Assembly: GCF_013744875.1 (NCBI RefSeq)
Contig: NZ_CP059399.1
Coordinates: 310,001 to 374,000 of the forward strand
Source of the DNA: Nocardia huaxiensis
GTDB taxonomy: Bacteria; Actinomycetota; Actinomycetes; Mycobacteriales; Mycobacteriaceae
Direction: 5' to 3'
DNA length: 64,000 bases
Shown: positions 54,537 through 61,892 of the stretch, piece by piece
Numbering within the stretch: position 1 is the stretch's first letter
Layout: each line of letters opens with the position of its first letter
Made by a program: the position numbers and the translations under genes
Notes under the pieces: model-generated
Database searches by the model: none
Told to the model about the DNA's origin: nothing
What the model saw: only the letters and a program-made list of their open reading frames with translations

Positions 54537-55307
54537 TCAGCTGTGCCGCAGTCCGTTGCGGAACGGGCAGCCGGCCAGGATGCGGACCGCGCGGCTGAGG
54601 GCTTCGACGTCGTCGGCGGGGGCGGAGAACGAGAGCCGGACGTCGTGGTCGCGGTCGGCGCCCTCCACGCGCAGGGTGATGCCGTAGCGGTCGAGGGCGA
54701 GCGGGTGGACGAGCGCCCCGCGCCGCAGGTGTCCGGGCAGGTTGCGGGCCAGCCGGTCGATGATGTCGCCGTGGTCGGCCTGCAGGTGCTGCAGCCAGGC
54801 GGCTTCCATCTCGCAGAACGGGTCCGCGTGCGCCTGCCGGATCTGTTCGCGCCCAACCGAATCCGCGCCGGTGCTGTCGGCCACCACCGCGGAGTCGATG
54901 ACCAGCCGCAGCAGCGTGGTGGTGTGCCCGATGTCGAGCAGCGCCGGATTCGGGTGATCCTCGGCCACCGCGGCGGCCAGTGCCCGCTGGGCGTGTGTGG
55001 GCACGGTGTGCACCCAGCCGCGCAGCCACACCAGTGCCCGCACGGGTTCGCGCACGGTCACCGGCGCGTGATCGGTCAGTTCCAGCACTCCCGGTGATCC
55101 CGTGCTTCCGGCTCCGCTGACGAGCATGGCCGCGGTCGAGGTCATGGGCACCGCGATGACGGCGTCACCGCACTGCCGCAGCCGGTGCACGGAGGTCGGT
55201 ATGGGATCGAGGCCGGGGAGCGCCAGCATCGCCTGTTCGGCCAGCGAGCAGGAGCTGTGCACGCGTTCGGCGGTAGTGGGCGCGGCGACCGGGGCCAGGT
55301 TGGGCAT
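54537..55307 (-). CDS. DUF2470-domain, IdeR-box-regulated protein (Rv3839-like)
   Basis: A 256-residue soluble protein. The N-terminal part resembles a pyridoxamine-oxidase/heme-binding split barrel (VIAVPMTSTAAMLVSG), and the C-terminal DUF2470 is visible in FCEMEAAWLQHLQADHGDII and PADDVEALSRAVRILAG. The family is linked to heme or iron metabolism. GGAGGT lies before ATG 55307. A close IdeR box follows upstream, so expression should be induced in iron starvation. The position near bfrB and pheA fits Rv3839, an iron-repressed gene in M. tuberculosis. Confidence 0.88.
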   Translation of the reverse strand: MPNLAPVAAPTTAERVHSSCSLAEQAMLALPGLDPIPTSVHRLRQCGDAVIAVPMTSTAAMLVSGAGSTGSPGVLELTDHAPVTVREPVRALVWLRGWVHTVPTHAQRALAAAVAEDHPNPALLDIGHTTTLLRLVIDSAVVADSTGADSVGREQIRQAHADPFCEMEAAWLQHLQADHGDIIDRLARNLPGHLRRGALVHPLALDRYGITLRVEGADRDHDVRLSFSAPADDVEALSRAVRILAGCPFRNGLRHS

Positions 55308-55325
55308 ACATACCTCCGACGGGAA

Positions 55326-55344
55326 TTAGGTAATCCTAAGCTAA
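55326..55344. promoter_or_regulatory. IdeR/DtxR box upstream of the DUF2470 gene
   Basis: TTAGGTAATCCTAAGCTAA on the plus strand (minus: TTAGCTTAGGATTACCTAA) matches the 19-bp DtxR/IdeR consensus at about 16 positions. It lies 18 bases upstream of the start codon, overlapping the expected promoter, so it should act as a repressor site. Confidence 0.85.
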
Positions 55345-55366
55345 GTGACGCACGTCGCTCGCGCAA

Positions 55367-55530
55367 GCTCTGTTTCCCCCAGGGGCGGTGCTTTTCCCAG
55401 GGGCTCCGCCCCCGGACCCCCGGAATCGGGGGCGCTGCCCCCGGGCTCTGTTTCTCCCAGGGGCTCCGCCCCCGGACCCCGGGTATCGGGGGCGCTGCCC
55501 CCGGCCCCCGTTACGGCGCGGGTGCGACTG
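55367..55530. repeat. Dispersed G/C-rich inverted repeat, two tandem copies (copies B and C)
   Basis: Two adjacent units beginning GCTCTGTTTC and GCTCTGTTTCTCCCAGGGGC, each with GGGGCTCCGCCCCCGG, GGGGGCGCTGCCCCCGG and the end CCCCGTTACGG. They match copy A (41602 onwards) over ~80 bases. They lie in the 420-bp gap between the DUF2470 gene and the next gene; the rest (55531-55731) has no convincing coding sequence. Confidence 0.85.
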
Positions 55531-55731
55531 TGCGCGATCACGCCTCACCGGGACTCGGCAGCCGCGTACTGGTCGCAGTACGTCGGGGCCGGTTGCCATC
55601 CGGTGGGATGGTCGTGTGGGACACGGGCTGGCGTGATCGGATGGGGGCGGTCGGCCGGTCCATGGTGGCTATGGTGCGCCTGGACTCGACCCGGGGCGAG
55701 CGGTGCCGAATCGCGTGGCTACCGTCGATGT

Positions 55732-56151
55732 GTGCCGCACGATTCATCCCCTTCCGCCGACCCGGTGCCGTTGACGCTGTCGCTTCCTCCGCGCCCGGCG
55801 CGCGGCCTCACCGACGATCTGGTGCGGCCGATTTCCGGAGCTTTGGAGGCGGAGGTGCTCGATCTGGCAGTGCCGGATATCGAGGTGGCCAAGTTCCTGG
55901 TGCGAATTGCGCACGGGGACAGCGGGTTCGTGGCGCGGACGGATTCCGGGGAGCGGGCGGTGGCCATTGTCGCGGCGACGACGGCCGCGCTCATGGGCGA
56001 TGACATCCCGGCCGCGCTGGCGAACCCGGACGTGGCGTTCCTGCGCGGGTTGAAGCCGGAGGCCGTGGAGGCCCTGCGCGGAGTGCTGCTGGCCGTCGAG
56101 ACCTCGGAGCCCGGGGCCGTGAACGACGCCTTGCGGGTGCTGCGCGGCTGA
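55732..56151 (+). CDS. Uncharacterised 139-residue protein upstream of pheA
   Basis: Soluble helical protein, not recognised: LTDDLVRPISGALEAEVLDL, EVAKFLVRIAHGDSGFV, a Pro-rich N-terminal tail. TACCGT (55720-55725) is six bases before GTG 55732, so the transcript is probably leaderless. It is followed 92 bases later by pheA on the same strand. A longer frame exists upstream but runs through the G/C-rich repeat. Confidence 0.6.
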   Translation: MPHDSSPSADPVPLTLSLPPRPARGLTDDLVRPISGALEAEVLDLAVPDIEVAKFLVRIAHGDSGFVARTDSGERAVAIVAATTAALMGDDIPAALANPDVAFLRGLKPEAVEALRGVLLAVETSEPGAVNDALRVLRG

Positions 56152-56230
56152 GCCGGTTTCACGCCGGCGGGATTCTGGCCGCTGGCGGGTGGGACTCGGC
56201 CAAAGGGGAGGGGTAGTCCTCCCACGCAAG

Positions 56231-56243
56231 TAATCTCGTAGCC
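56231..56243 (+). promoter_or_regulatory. pheA: Leaderless promoter of pheA
   Basis: TAATCT (56231-56236) with seven bases to GTG 56244. A transcript started at the usual distance begins at or one base before the start codon. No ribosome site is visible upstream. Confidence 0.6.
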
Positions 56244-57161
56244 GTGCCGCGTATCGCCTACTTCGGGCCGTCGGGAACCTTCACCGAGATGGCCCTCGCC
56301 AAGCTGGAGTCCACCGGAATCTTCGGGGGGCCGGTCGAGCGTGTGCCCGCAGCCAGTCAGGGGGCCACGATCGAGTTGGTCCGGGCCGGGGAGGTCGAGG
56401 GTGCGGTCGTTCCCATCGAGAGCTCGGTGGAAGGGTCGATCGCGCCGACTTTGGATGCGCTGGCGGTCGGGCCGCGGTTGCAGATCATCGCCGAGACCGA
56501 ACTCGATGTCGCCTTCACGATCGTCGGGCGACCGGGTGTGACGCTGGACGAGGTGCGCAGGATCGCGGCGTATCCGGTGGCGGCCGCGCAGGTGCGGATC
56601 TGGCTGGCGCATCGGATGCCGCAGGCGGAGCTGTACACGTCCGGGTCGAATGCCGCTGCCGCCGAGGATGTCGCGGCCGGGCACGCGGACGCGGCGGTGT
56701 CGACCGCCTTGGCCGGGGAGCGGCTCGGGTTGGCGACGCTGGCGTCCGGGGTGGCCGATCACGAGCAGGCGGTGACCCGGTTCGTACTGGTGGGTCCGCC
56801 GCAGCCGGCGCCGCCGCGCACCGGAGCGGATCGCACCTCGCTGGTGATGGAGCTGGCCAACGAGCCCGGCTCGCTCATGCGGGCGTTCGCCGAATTCGCT
56901 ACGCGCGGAATCGATCTCACTCGTATCGAGTCGCGGCCCACCCGCACCGGAATGGGCACGTACCGCTTCTATCTGGACTGTGTGGGGCATATCGACGATG
57001 CGGCGGTGGCGGAGGCGCTCAAGGCGCTGCATCGCACGGTGCCGATGATCCGGTACCTGGGGTCCTGGCCGGCGAGTTCGGCCAATGGCGCCCCGCCGCC
57101 GTCGGACGAACCGGCGGCGGCCTGGCTGATCGATCTGAGGAAGGGGGTGGCGGACCTGTGA
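56244..57161 (+). CDS. pheA: Prephenate dehydratase
   Basis: Converts prephenate to phenylpyruvate (phenylalanine biosynthesis). The 305-residue product has an N-terminal periplasmic-binding-like catalytic fold (RIAYFGPSGTFTEMA, VVPIESSVEGSI, with the catalytic TRF in HEQAVTRFVLVG) and a C-terminal ACT regulatory domain (SLVMELANEPGSLMRAFAEF, TRIESRPTR) that binds Phe. No fused chorismate mutase. GTG 56244 start. The stop overlaps the next gene's GTG by four bases, so the two are coupled. Confidence 0.96.
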   Translation: MPRIAYFGPSGTFTEMALAKLESTGIFGGPVERVPAASQGATIELVRAGEVEGAVVPIESSVEGSIAPTLDALAVGPRLQIIAETELDVAFTIVGRPGVTLDEVRRIAAYPVAAAQVRIWLAHRMPQAELYTSGSNAAAAEDVAAGHADAAVSTALAGERLGLATLASGVADHEQAVTRFVLVGPPQPAPPRTGADRTSLVMELANEPGSLMRAFAEFATRGIDLTRIESRPTRTGMGTYRFYLDCVGHIDDAAVAEALKALHRTVPMIRYLGSWPASSANGAPPPSDEPAAAWLIDLRKGVADL

Positions 57162-57820
57162 CCGGCAAGCTGATCCTGGTTCGGCACGGGGAAACCGAAG
57201 GGAATGTCGGCAAGATTCTCGACACCCGGCTACCGGGGTTGCCGCTCACCGAACGCGGTGCGGGACAGGCGAAGACCTTCGGTGCGGGCTTGAGTGTGCC
57301 GCCGCGCAAACTGTTCTCCTCGGCCGCGCTGCGGGCGCGCCAGACCGGCGGATACATCGAGGCCGCCACGGGCGTGCCGCTCGAAGTGCTGGACGATCTG
57401 CAGGAGGTGCAGCTCGGCGACCTGGAGGGCCGCAACAGCAAGGAGGCGCACGACGCCTTCCAGCAGATCTACCGCGCCTGGCATTTCGGCGATCTGAGTG
57501 TTCGCGTGCCCGGCGGCGAAAGTGGTCAGGACGTGCTGGATCGCTACATTCCCGCCCTGGAACGCCTGCGCGACGACTACCTCTCCGATCGCGACGCCGG
57601 CGACATCATCCTGGTCAGCCACGGCGCCGCCATGCGCCTGGTCTCCCGCGAACTCACCGGCGTACCAAGACTTTTCGCCGCCAACAACCATCTCGACAAC
57701 ACCGAGACCATCGAACTCCTCCCGTTCGAGGACGGTCTCTGGGAATGCACCCGCTGGGGCCGTTACCCGGCCCCCTTCGCCGACGCGATAGAGCCCACCG
57801 GCGACGACCCCATGGGGTAA
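57158..57820 (+). CDS. Histidine phosphatase (phosphoglycerate mutase-like, Gpm2 type)
   Basis: A 220-residue protein with LVRHGETEGN (nucleophile His), SSAALRARQTGGYI (Arg), LQEVQLGDLEG (Glu) and VSHGAAMRLV (second His). It is coupled to pheA by a GTGA overlap. The same pair, pheA then gpm2, is found in M. tuberculosis (Rv3838c-Rv3837c). Despite the name, most such proteins are broad phosphatases; its own substrate is unknown. Confidence 0.93.
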   Translation: MTGKLILVRHGETEGNVGKILDTRLPGLPLTERGAGQAKTFGAGLSVPPRKLFSSAALRARQTGGYIEAATGVPLEVLDDLQEVQLGDLEGRNSKEAHDAFQQIYRAWHFGDLSVRVPGGESGQDVLDRYIPALERLRDDYLSDRDAGDIILVSHGAAMRLVSRELTGVPRLFAANNHLDNTETIELLPFEDGLWECTRWGRYPAPFADAIEPTGDDPMG

Positions 57821-57889
57821 CCCCGCTCGCGGGGCTGTGCCCCGGAGCCCCCTAGGGCTGCGTCCAGCGAAACTCCTTGCGGAGGTGCG

Positions 57890-58720
57890 TTACTCGGGCT
57901 GCTGAGGGGTGGGGAATTCCTCGCGCAGGGGGAGGGCCGTGATCAGGTCCTGGAGCGCCGTGCGGAGGCGAGCCGGGGTGCCGGTGGCGAAGCTCGTCCA
58001 CTTGGTGCCGTCGTCGGCGCGACTGGAGGTGGCGAGGAAGCGGCCGTGGCGGGTGTTGTAGACGGCGATGTGGCCGTCGGCCACGTCGCGGCTGCCGTCG
58101 CCGTACAGCACACCGACTATCTCGGCGTGCGAGTCCACTTGGACCAGGGCCGAGGCGAGGGTTTTCGCGTCGGCGGCCGGGTTGCAGACGGCTGCCAGGC
58201 GGTTCGCCGTGGTGGTGGCGTCGCCGGCGTCGTCGAAGATGGGGACGAGGTCCTCGGTGGGCGCGCGCATGCCTTCCAGCTCGAGGGGGTCGGCGGGGCC
58301 CAGGGCCGCGATGACCGTGCCGGCCAGGTCGTGGCCGGCCTCGTCGAGGACGTAGGAGTCGGGGCCGCGCAGGGCGACCACTTCGACGTCGTCGCCCTTG
58401 GCGATGCAGAAGCGGTTGACGTGGCCGTCCACGTACCAGCGCAGGGCCAGCACCCAGTGCGGGCGGTAGAGCACCCGCAGCCGATCGGCCAGCTCCGGGT
58501 GCACTTGTTCACCGTCGAGCAGGTTGCGTTCGGTCAGGGTGGCCGCGGCGGCCGCCATGGCGACGCCGTGGTCGGTGACATTGTCGTAGCGGCCCATGGC
58601 GTCGAGCACCACGGGCAGCTCGTCGATCTCCAAAGCCTCTTGGAGATACTGCATTTCGTCGAGCGACAAAGTCACCGACTTCAGCAGGGACGGCCCCCGG
58701 CCACCACCGAGGACCGTCAC
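57890..58720 (-). CDS. EspG-family chaperone for PE/PPE proteins
   Basis: ESX secretion-associated cytosolic chaperone that binds PPE tips and delivers PE/PPE pairs to an ESX secretion system. The 276-residue product has the two-half EspG fold: SLDEMQYLQEALEIDELP at the N-terminus, VLALRWYVDGHVNRFCIAKG, a central beta-sheet, and GRFLATSSR near the end. GTG 58720 overlaps the PPE stop (GTGA). It is the last gene of a three-gene cluster, PE, PPE, EspG. Confidence 0.9.
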   Translation of the reverse strand: MTVLGGGRGPSLLKSVTLSLDEMQYLQEALEIDELPVVLDAMGRYDNVTDHGVAMAAAAATLTERNLLDGEQVHPELADRLRVLYRPHWVLALRWYVDGHVNRFCIAKGDDVEVVALRGPDSYVLDEAGHDLAGTVIAALGPADPLELEGMRAPTEDLVPIFDDAGDATTTANRLAAVCNPAADAKTLASALVQVDSHAEIVGVLYGDGSRDVADGHIAVYNTRHGRFLATSSRADDGTKWTSFATGTPARLRTALQDLITALPLREEFPTPQQPE

Positions 58721-59886
58721 CGGCGGTCCGCCGGATCGCCGCCGATGACCGCGGGCGCGATGAGCCCGCCGTGCGCGAAGTGATCGGTGGAACGCCCGAA
58801 GTCGTTGCCGTCGTGGGTTTCTTCCTCGTCGTCACCGTGGTTGCCGCCGCCCAGCACCGGGCTGGTGCCCGAGCGCACGGGCGCGGCGCCGCTGCCGGAT
58901 GCGCTCTGCGCCACCGTCATCGGCTCGGCCACCGTCGCGACGGCCGCGCCGCCCGCACCGGCGCCGGCACCCCAGCCCTGCGGCAATTGCAGTGTGCCGC
59001 CGCCGTTTCCGATGCTGACGGTGCTGCCGCCCGCGTAGGCCACGGCCGTGGTGGCCAGCGCGGCCGCGCCGACCCCGGCGGTGGTGACGCCCGCATTGCT
59101 GATGCCCGGCGAGTATCCGCCGCCGGTGCCGGCCGCGCTGGTGAGCGAGCTGATGGCATTGCCCGCCGCGCTGGTGACGGTGGACGCGCCCGTGGTGACC
59201 ACGCTGCCCGCCACCTGTGCGACCTGCGAAATACCGCTCAGCACAGTCGGATTGGAGGCCAGCGAGGTGACCGTGGCGATGGCCGAGGTGACCGGGTCGG
59301 AGCTGTCGCTGAAGGTGGACGACGCGGCATTGGCCGAGCCCGCGCCGGACGCGATGGGCGGCGGCATGAGGAAGGTGCCGGGCGTGGCGACGATGGCGGT
59401 GGTGGCGGCCTCGTAGGTCTCCATGACCAGTGCGGCGCGAATGTCCATGGCCAGCTTGGCGGCCTCGGCCAGTTCGGCGGTGCCGTTGAGCGCGCCACCG
59501 GTGGAATGTGCTGCCACGCGGGCGGTTTCGACGGCCGCGATCTCCGGCAGGCTCGGCATGGCGATGGACGCCACGGTGTAGGCGGTGGCATTGGCGGCGG
59601 TCTTGGCGGCCAGCGCGGTGGCCATCACGACCTGCTGTTCGGCCCACACGGTGAAGCCGGTGAGCCGCGCGAGCACATTGAGCCCGTTGAGCCCCTCGAG
59701 TCCGACGCCGACCTCGGCCATGACCCGCGCCACGGTGGCGGTGGCGTCGACCCAGGCGCCGGTGAGCGTGGTCCACGAGGTGGAGGCGGCCGAGATCGGA
59801 ATGGCGTGCGCGCCCGCGTTCAGCGAGATCGAGTTGATCTCGGCCATGCGTGGCAGCCAGAAAACCCCGGTGATTCCGAGCGTCAT
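58717..59886 (-). CDS. PPE-family protein
   Basis: A 389-residue secreted PPE-like protein. The N-terminal ~170 residues form the helical PPE domain (FWLPRMAEINSISLNAGAH, ASTSWTTLTGAW carrying WxG); the mycobacterial Pro-Pro-Glu is replaced by LPRMAE. The second half is an Ala/Gly/Ser/Thr-rich, low-complexity C-terminal region with SPGISNAG, GNGGGTLQLPQGWGAG. It is paired with the PE gene upstream (16-bp gap) and EspG downstream (overlap). Confidence 0.9.
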   Translation of the reverse strand: MTLGITGVFWLPRMAEINSISLNAGAHAIPISAASTSWTTLTGAWVDATATVARVMAEVGVGLEGLNGLNVLARLTGFTVWAEQQVVMATALAAKTAANATAYTVASIAMPSLPEIAAVETARVAAHSTGGALNGTAELAEAAKLAMDIRAALVMETYEAATTAIVATPGTFLMPPPIASGAGSANAASSTFSDSSDPVTSAIATVTSLASNPTVLSGISQVAQVAGSVVTTGASTVTSAAGNAISSLTSAAGTGGGYSPGISNAGVTTAGVGAAALATTAVAYAGGSTVSIGNGGGTLQLPQGWGAGAGAGGAAVATVAEPMTVAQSASGSGAAPVRSGTSPVLGGGNHGDDEEETHDGNDFGRSTDHFAHGGLIAPAVIGGDPADRR

Positions 59887-59901
59887 GCGTGCTTCCCCCT
59901 C

Positions 59902-60225
59902 TTACGCCTGGATGGTGGCCGTGGTGGCGGCGATGCCCGCCGCCCGGACCGTGTCCTGTGCCATGTACTGCGCGAGCTGAGTCCGTAGCGTCGCGGCGGC
60001 GTGGTGCAGTTCGAGAATGCCCTGGGCGACGGCGCTGTCGTGGGTGGCGGCGGCCTGGTTGAAGTGGGTGGCGGCCAGCAGCGACACCTCTTCGGTGCCG
60101 GACGGCAGGACGTGGGTCGTCGGTCCGGCGGCCGTGGCCACCGCCGCCAGCCGCTCGGCCAGCAGATCCAGCTCCAGCGCGGCCGCCAGAATGAGCTCAG
60201 GCTGTACCGAAACAAGGCCAACCAT
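59902..60225 (-). CDS. PE-family protein
   Basis: A 107-residue helical-hairpin protein that pairs with the PPE: VQPELILAAALELDLLAERL in the first helix, ATHFNQAAATHDSAVAQGIL in the second. GGAAGGGAG lies before ATG 60225. It has no secretion signal YxxxD/E in the classical place, but the C-terminal helix has YMAQD, which fits the motif Y-x-x-x-D/E. It is the first gene of the PE-PPE-EspG cluster. Confidence 0.88.
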   Translation of the reverse strand: MVGLVSVQPELILAAALELDLLAERLAAVATAAGPTTHVLPSGTEEVSLLAATHFNQAAATHDSAVAQGILELHHAAATLRTQLAQYMAQDTVRAAGIAATTATIQA

Positions 60226-60318
60226 GATCGGACTCCCTTCCACAGAGTTCTTCCCCCGATATGAAGATTGGACGCGGGAGCAACGCGATCGGTTCCCCCG
60301 GCATCGTCGCAATCTTGA

Positions 60319-60672
60319 TCAGCCCCATCCCAGCTGATGAAGGCGGTCGTCGTCAATCCCGAAATAGTGCGCGATCTCGTGAATCACCGTGATTGCCACC
60401 TCTTCGACCACTTCTTCCTCGGTGTGACACATGTCGAGGATGGCGTCGCGGTAGATGGTGATGGTGTCCGGTAATGCGCCCCCGTAGTGGCTGAAGTCCC
60501 GTTCGGTGAGCGCGATGCCGTGGTAGAGCCCGAGCAGTTCGGGCTCCTCGTCATTGCGTGCCTCTATGAGAACCACCACGTTGTCGATGGCGTCGCTCAG
60601 TTCCGGCGGAATCAGGTCGAGCGCGTCGCCGACCAGCTCTTCGAAGCGGTCGTCGGTCATGGTCACCGGCAC
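60319..60672 (-). CDS. Minimal zincin-like metallopeptidase (Rv3836-like)
   Basis: A 117-residue single-domain protein with HEIAHYFGIDD (HExxH with third ligand downstream) at the C-terminus. The rest of the protein (RFEELVGDALDLIPPEL, TITIYRDAIL) fits the minimal metallopeptidase family found in actinobacteria. Substrate unknown. GTG 60672 has GGAGAG eight bases upstream; an internal ATG 60660 is possible. Same strand as the septum-formation gene. Confidence 0.88.
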   Translation of the reverse strand: MPVTMTDDRFEELVGDALDLIPPELSDAIDNVVVLIEARNDEEPELLGLYHGIALTERDFSHYGGALPDTITIYRDAILDMCHTEEEVVEEVAITVIHEIAHYFGIDDDRLHQLGWG

Positions 60673-60694
60673 GGCTGTCTCTCCTGCGGTCCGG

Positions 60695-61825
60695 TCAGCG
60701 CGGAGTCGGAATGACCGGCGGCACCGCGCCCGGCAGCGGCTGCGGGGTGGAGCGGCCGTTGTTGGGCGGCGGCACGGGGGCCTGTCCGTCGATGAGGATC
60801 TCGCCGCGCGCGGACCCGCTGATGGGTGCGAAGCCCTCCTGCGCGCCCTTGCCGATCATGCAGTTGAGGCTGCGGCTGCCGGCCAGCCAGCTACGCGTGT
60901 CGAGGTAGTCCCAGAAGAGGGTGAGCGTCTTGTTGCGCAGCGCGTCCCCGGAGCCGAGGTAGTCGGTGGAGGCTTGCGCGCACTGCTCCTCCATCCACTT
61001 GTCCTGCTCGTCCTTGGACGGCGGGCCGCCGGTGAAGTGGGTGCCGAGGTCGGCGGTGGACACGATCTCGAAGGCGTGCGGCTGGGCGCAGTCGACCGGG
61101 TCGGTGGGCAGGTTGCGGCTGATGCCGATGCACATGCCGGTGTCGAAGACCTTGGACTGGTTGACCTCGCGCACGCTGCCGGAGACCTGCTGGGTGGCGG
61201 TGCCGCCGCTGCCGGTGACCTGCAGGCCGCAGCGCAGCGTGCGCTCACCCGCCTTCCAGCCGGCTTCGCCCGGGTTGATCAGGCCGACCACGAACTTGCC
61301 GCGCGGATCGAACTTGCCGCCGAGGTAGGACTGGGCGGCGCTGACGCAGTGTTCGTCGCGCAGTTCGGAGAAGCGCAGCGAGTCGGGAAAGCGTGAGCCG
61401 GAAGCGAATTCGCGGCCCGGGTATTTGCTGAGGTCGATGTCCTCGGTGACCTCGAACAGGTGCTTGCCGGAGCAGTCGACCTTGGTGAGGTCGCTGGCGT
61501 TGGCCTTGCTCCAGTTGAGGCAGTCGCCCTGTTTGGCGGTGCCGAACGCCTCACCCGCCACCGCTCCGGTGGGCTGCGGGGCGCCGGGATTGTGGGCGGT
61601 CACCTTGCCGGTGTCGAAGCCGCCGGTGACCAGCATGATCACCGCGGCGATGGTGGTGCCCACGGCGAAGGCCAGCAGTCCCCAGCGCACCATCTGCGCG
61701 GAAACCGGGTCGCCGTGTTCGATTTTGTCGCGCAGCTTGCCGAAGGGACCCGAGCGCTCGGGTTTCTGCCGAGGCGCGGAAGGCATGCCGGGACGCTGGT
61801 CGGAGGGAGGCAGCTGCGTGGACAT
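60695..61825 (-). CDS. Septum-formation-domain membrane protein (Rv3835-like)
   Basis: A 376-residue membrane protein: a Pro-rich N-terminal cytosolic tail, one helix (VRWGLLAFAVGTTIAAVIMLVTGGF, about 46-70), and a large extracellular part holding two Septum_form-type repeats with conserved cysteines (GDCLNWSKANASDLTKVDCS / HLFEVTEDIDL and GMCIGISRNLPTDPVDCAQ / HAFEIVSTADL). The C-terminal tail is Pro-rich. Precise role unknown. It lies upstream of the zincin gene (22-bp gap), so the two form an operon. Confidence 0.9.
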   Translation of the reverse strand: MSTQLPPSDQRPGMPSAPRQKPERSGPFGKLRDKIEHGDPVSAQMVRWGLLAFAVGTTIAAVIMLVTGGFDTGKVTAHNPGAPQPTGAVAGEAFGTAKQGDCLNWSKANASDLTKVDCSGKHLFEVTEDIDLSKYPGREFASGSRFPDSLRFSELRDEHCVSAAQSYLGGKFDPRGKFVVGLINPGEAGWKAGERTLRCGLQVTGSGGTATQQVSGSVREVNQSKVFDTGMCIGISRNLPTDPVDCAQPHAFEIVSTADLGTHFTGGPPSKDEQDKWMEEQCAQASTDYLGSGDALRNKTLTLFWDYLDTRSWLAGSRSLNCMIGKGAQEGFAPISGSARGEILIDGQAPVPPPNNGRSTPQPLPGAVPPVIPTPR

Positions 61826-61892
61826 CGCTGCCCATCATGTCAGCGCTGTCTCGCCCCCGCCACGTCCTGGACCCTTTTGGATGGCGGCTGTC

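Noticed and set aside
55345..55731. Coding sequence on either strand in the gap before the gene at 55732
   Set aside because: Open frames exist only because the GGGGCTCCGCCCCC repeats lack stop codons; translations are Pro/Gly/Arg-rich repeats.
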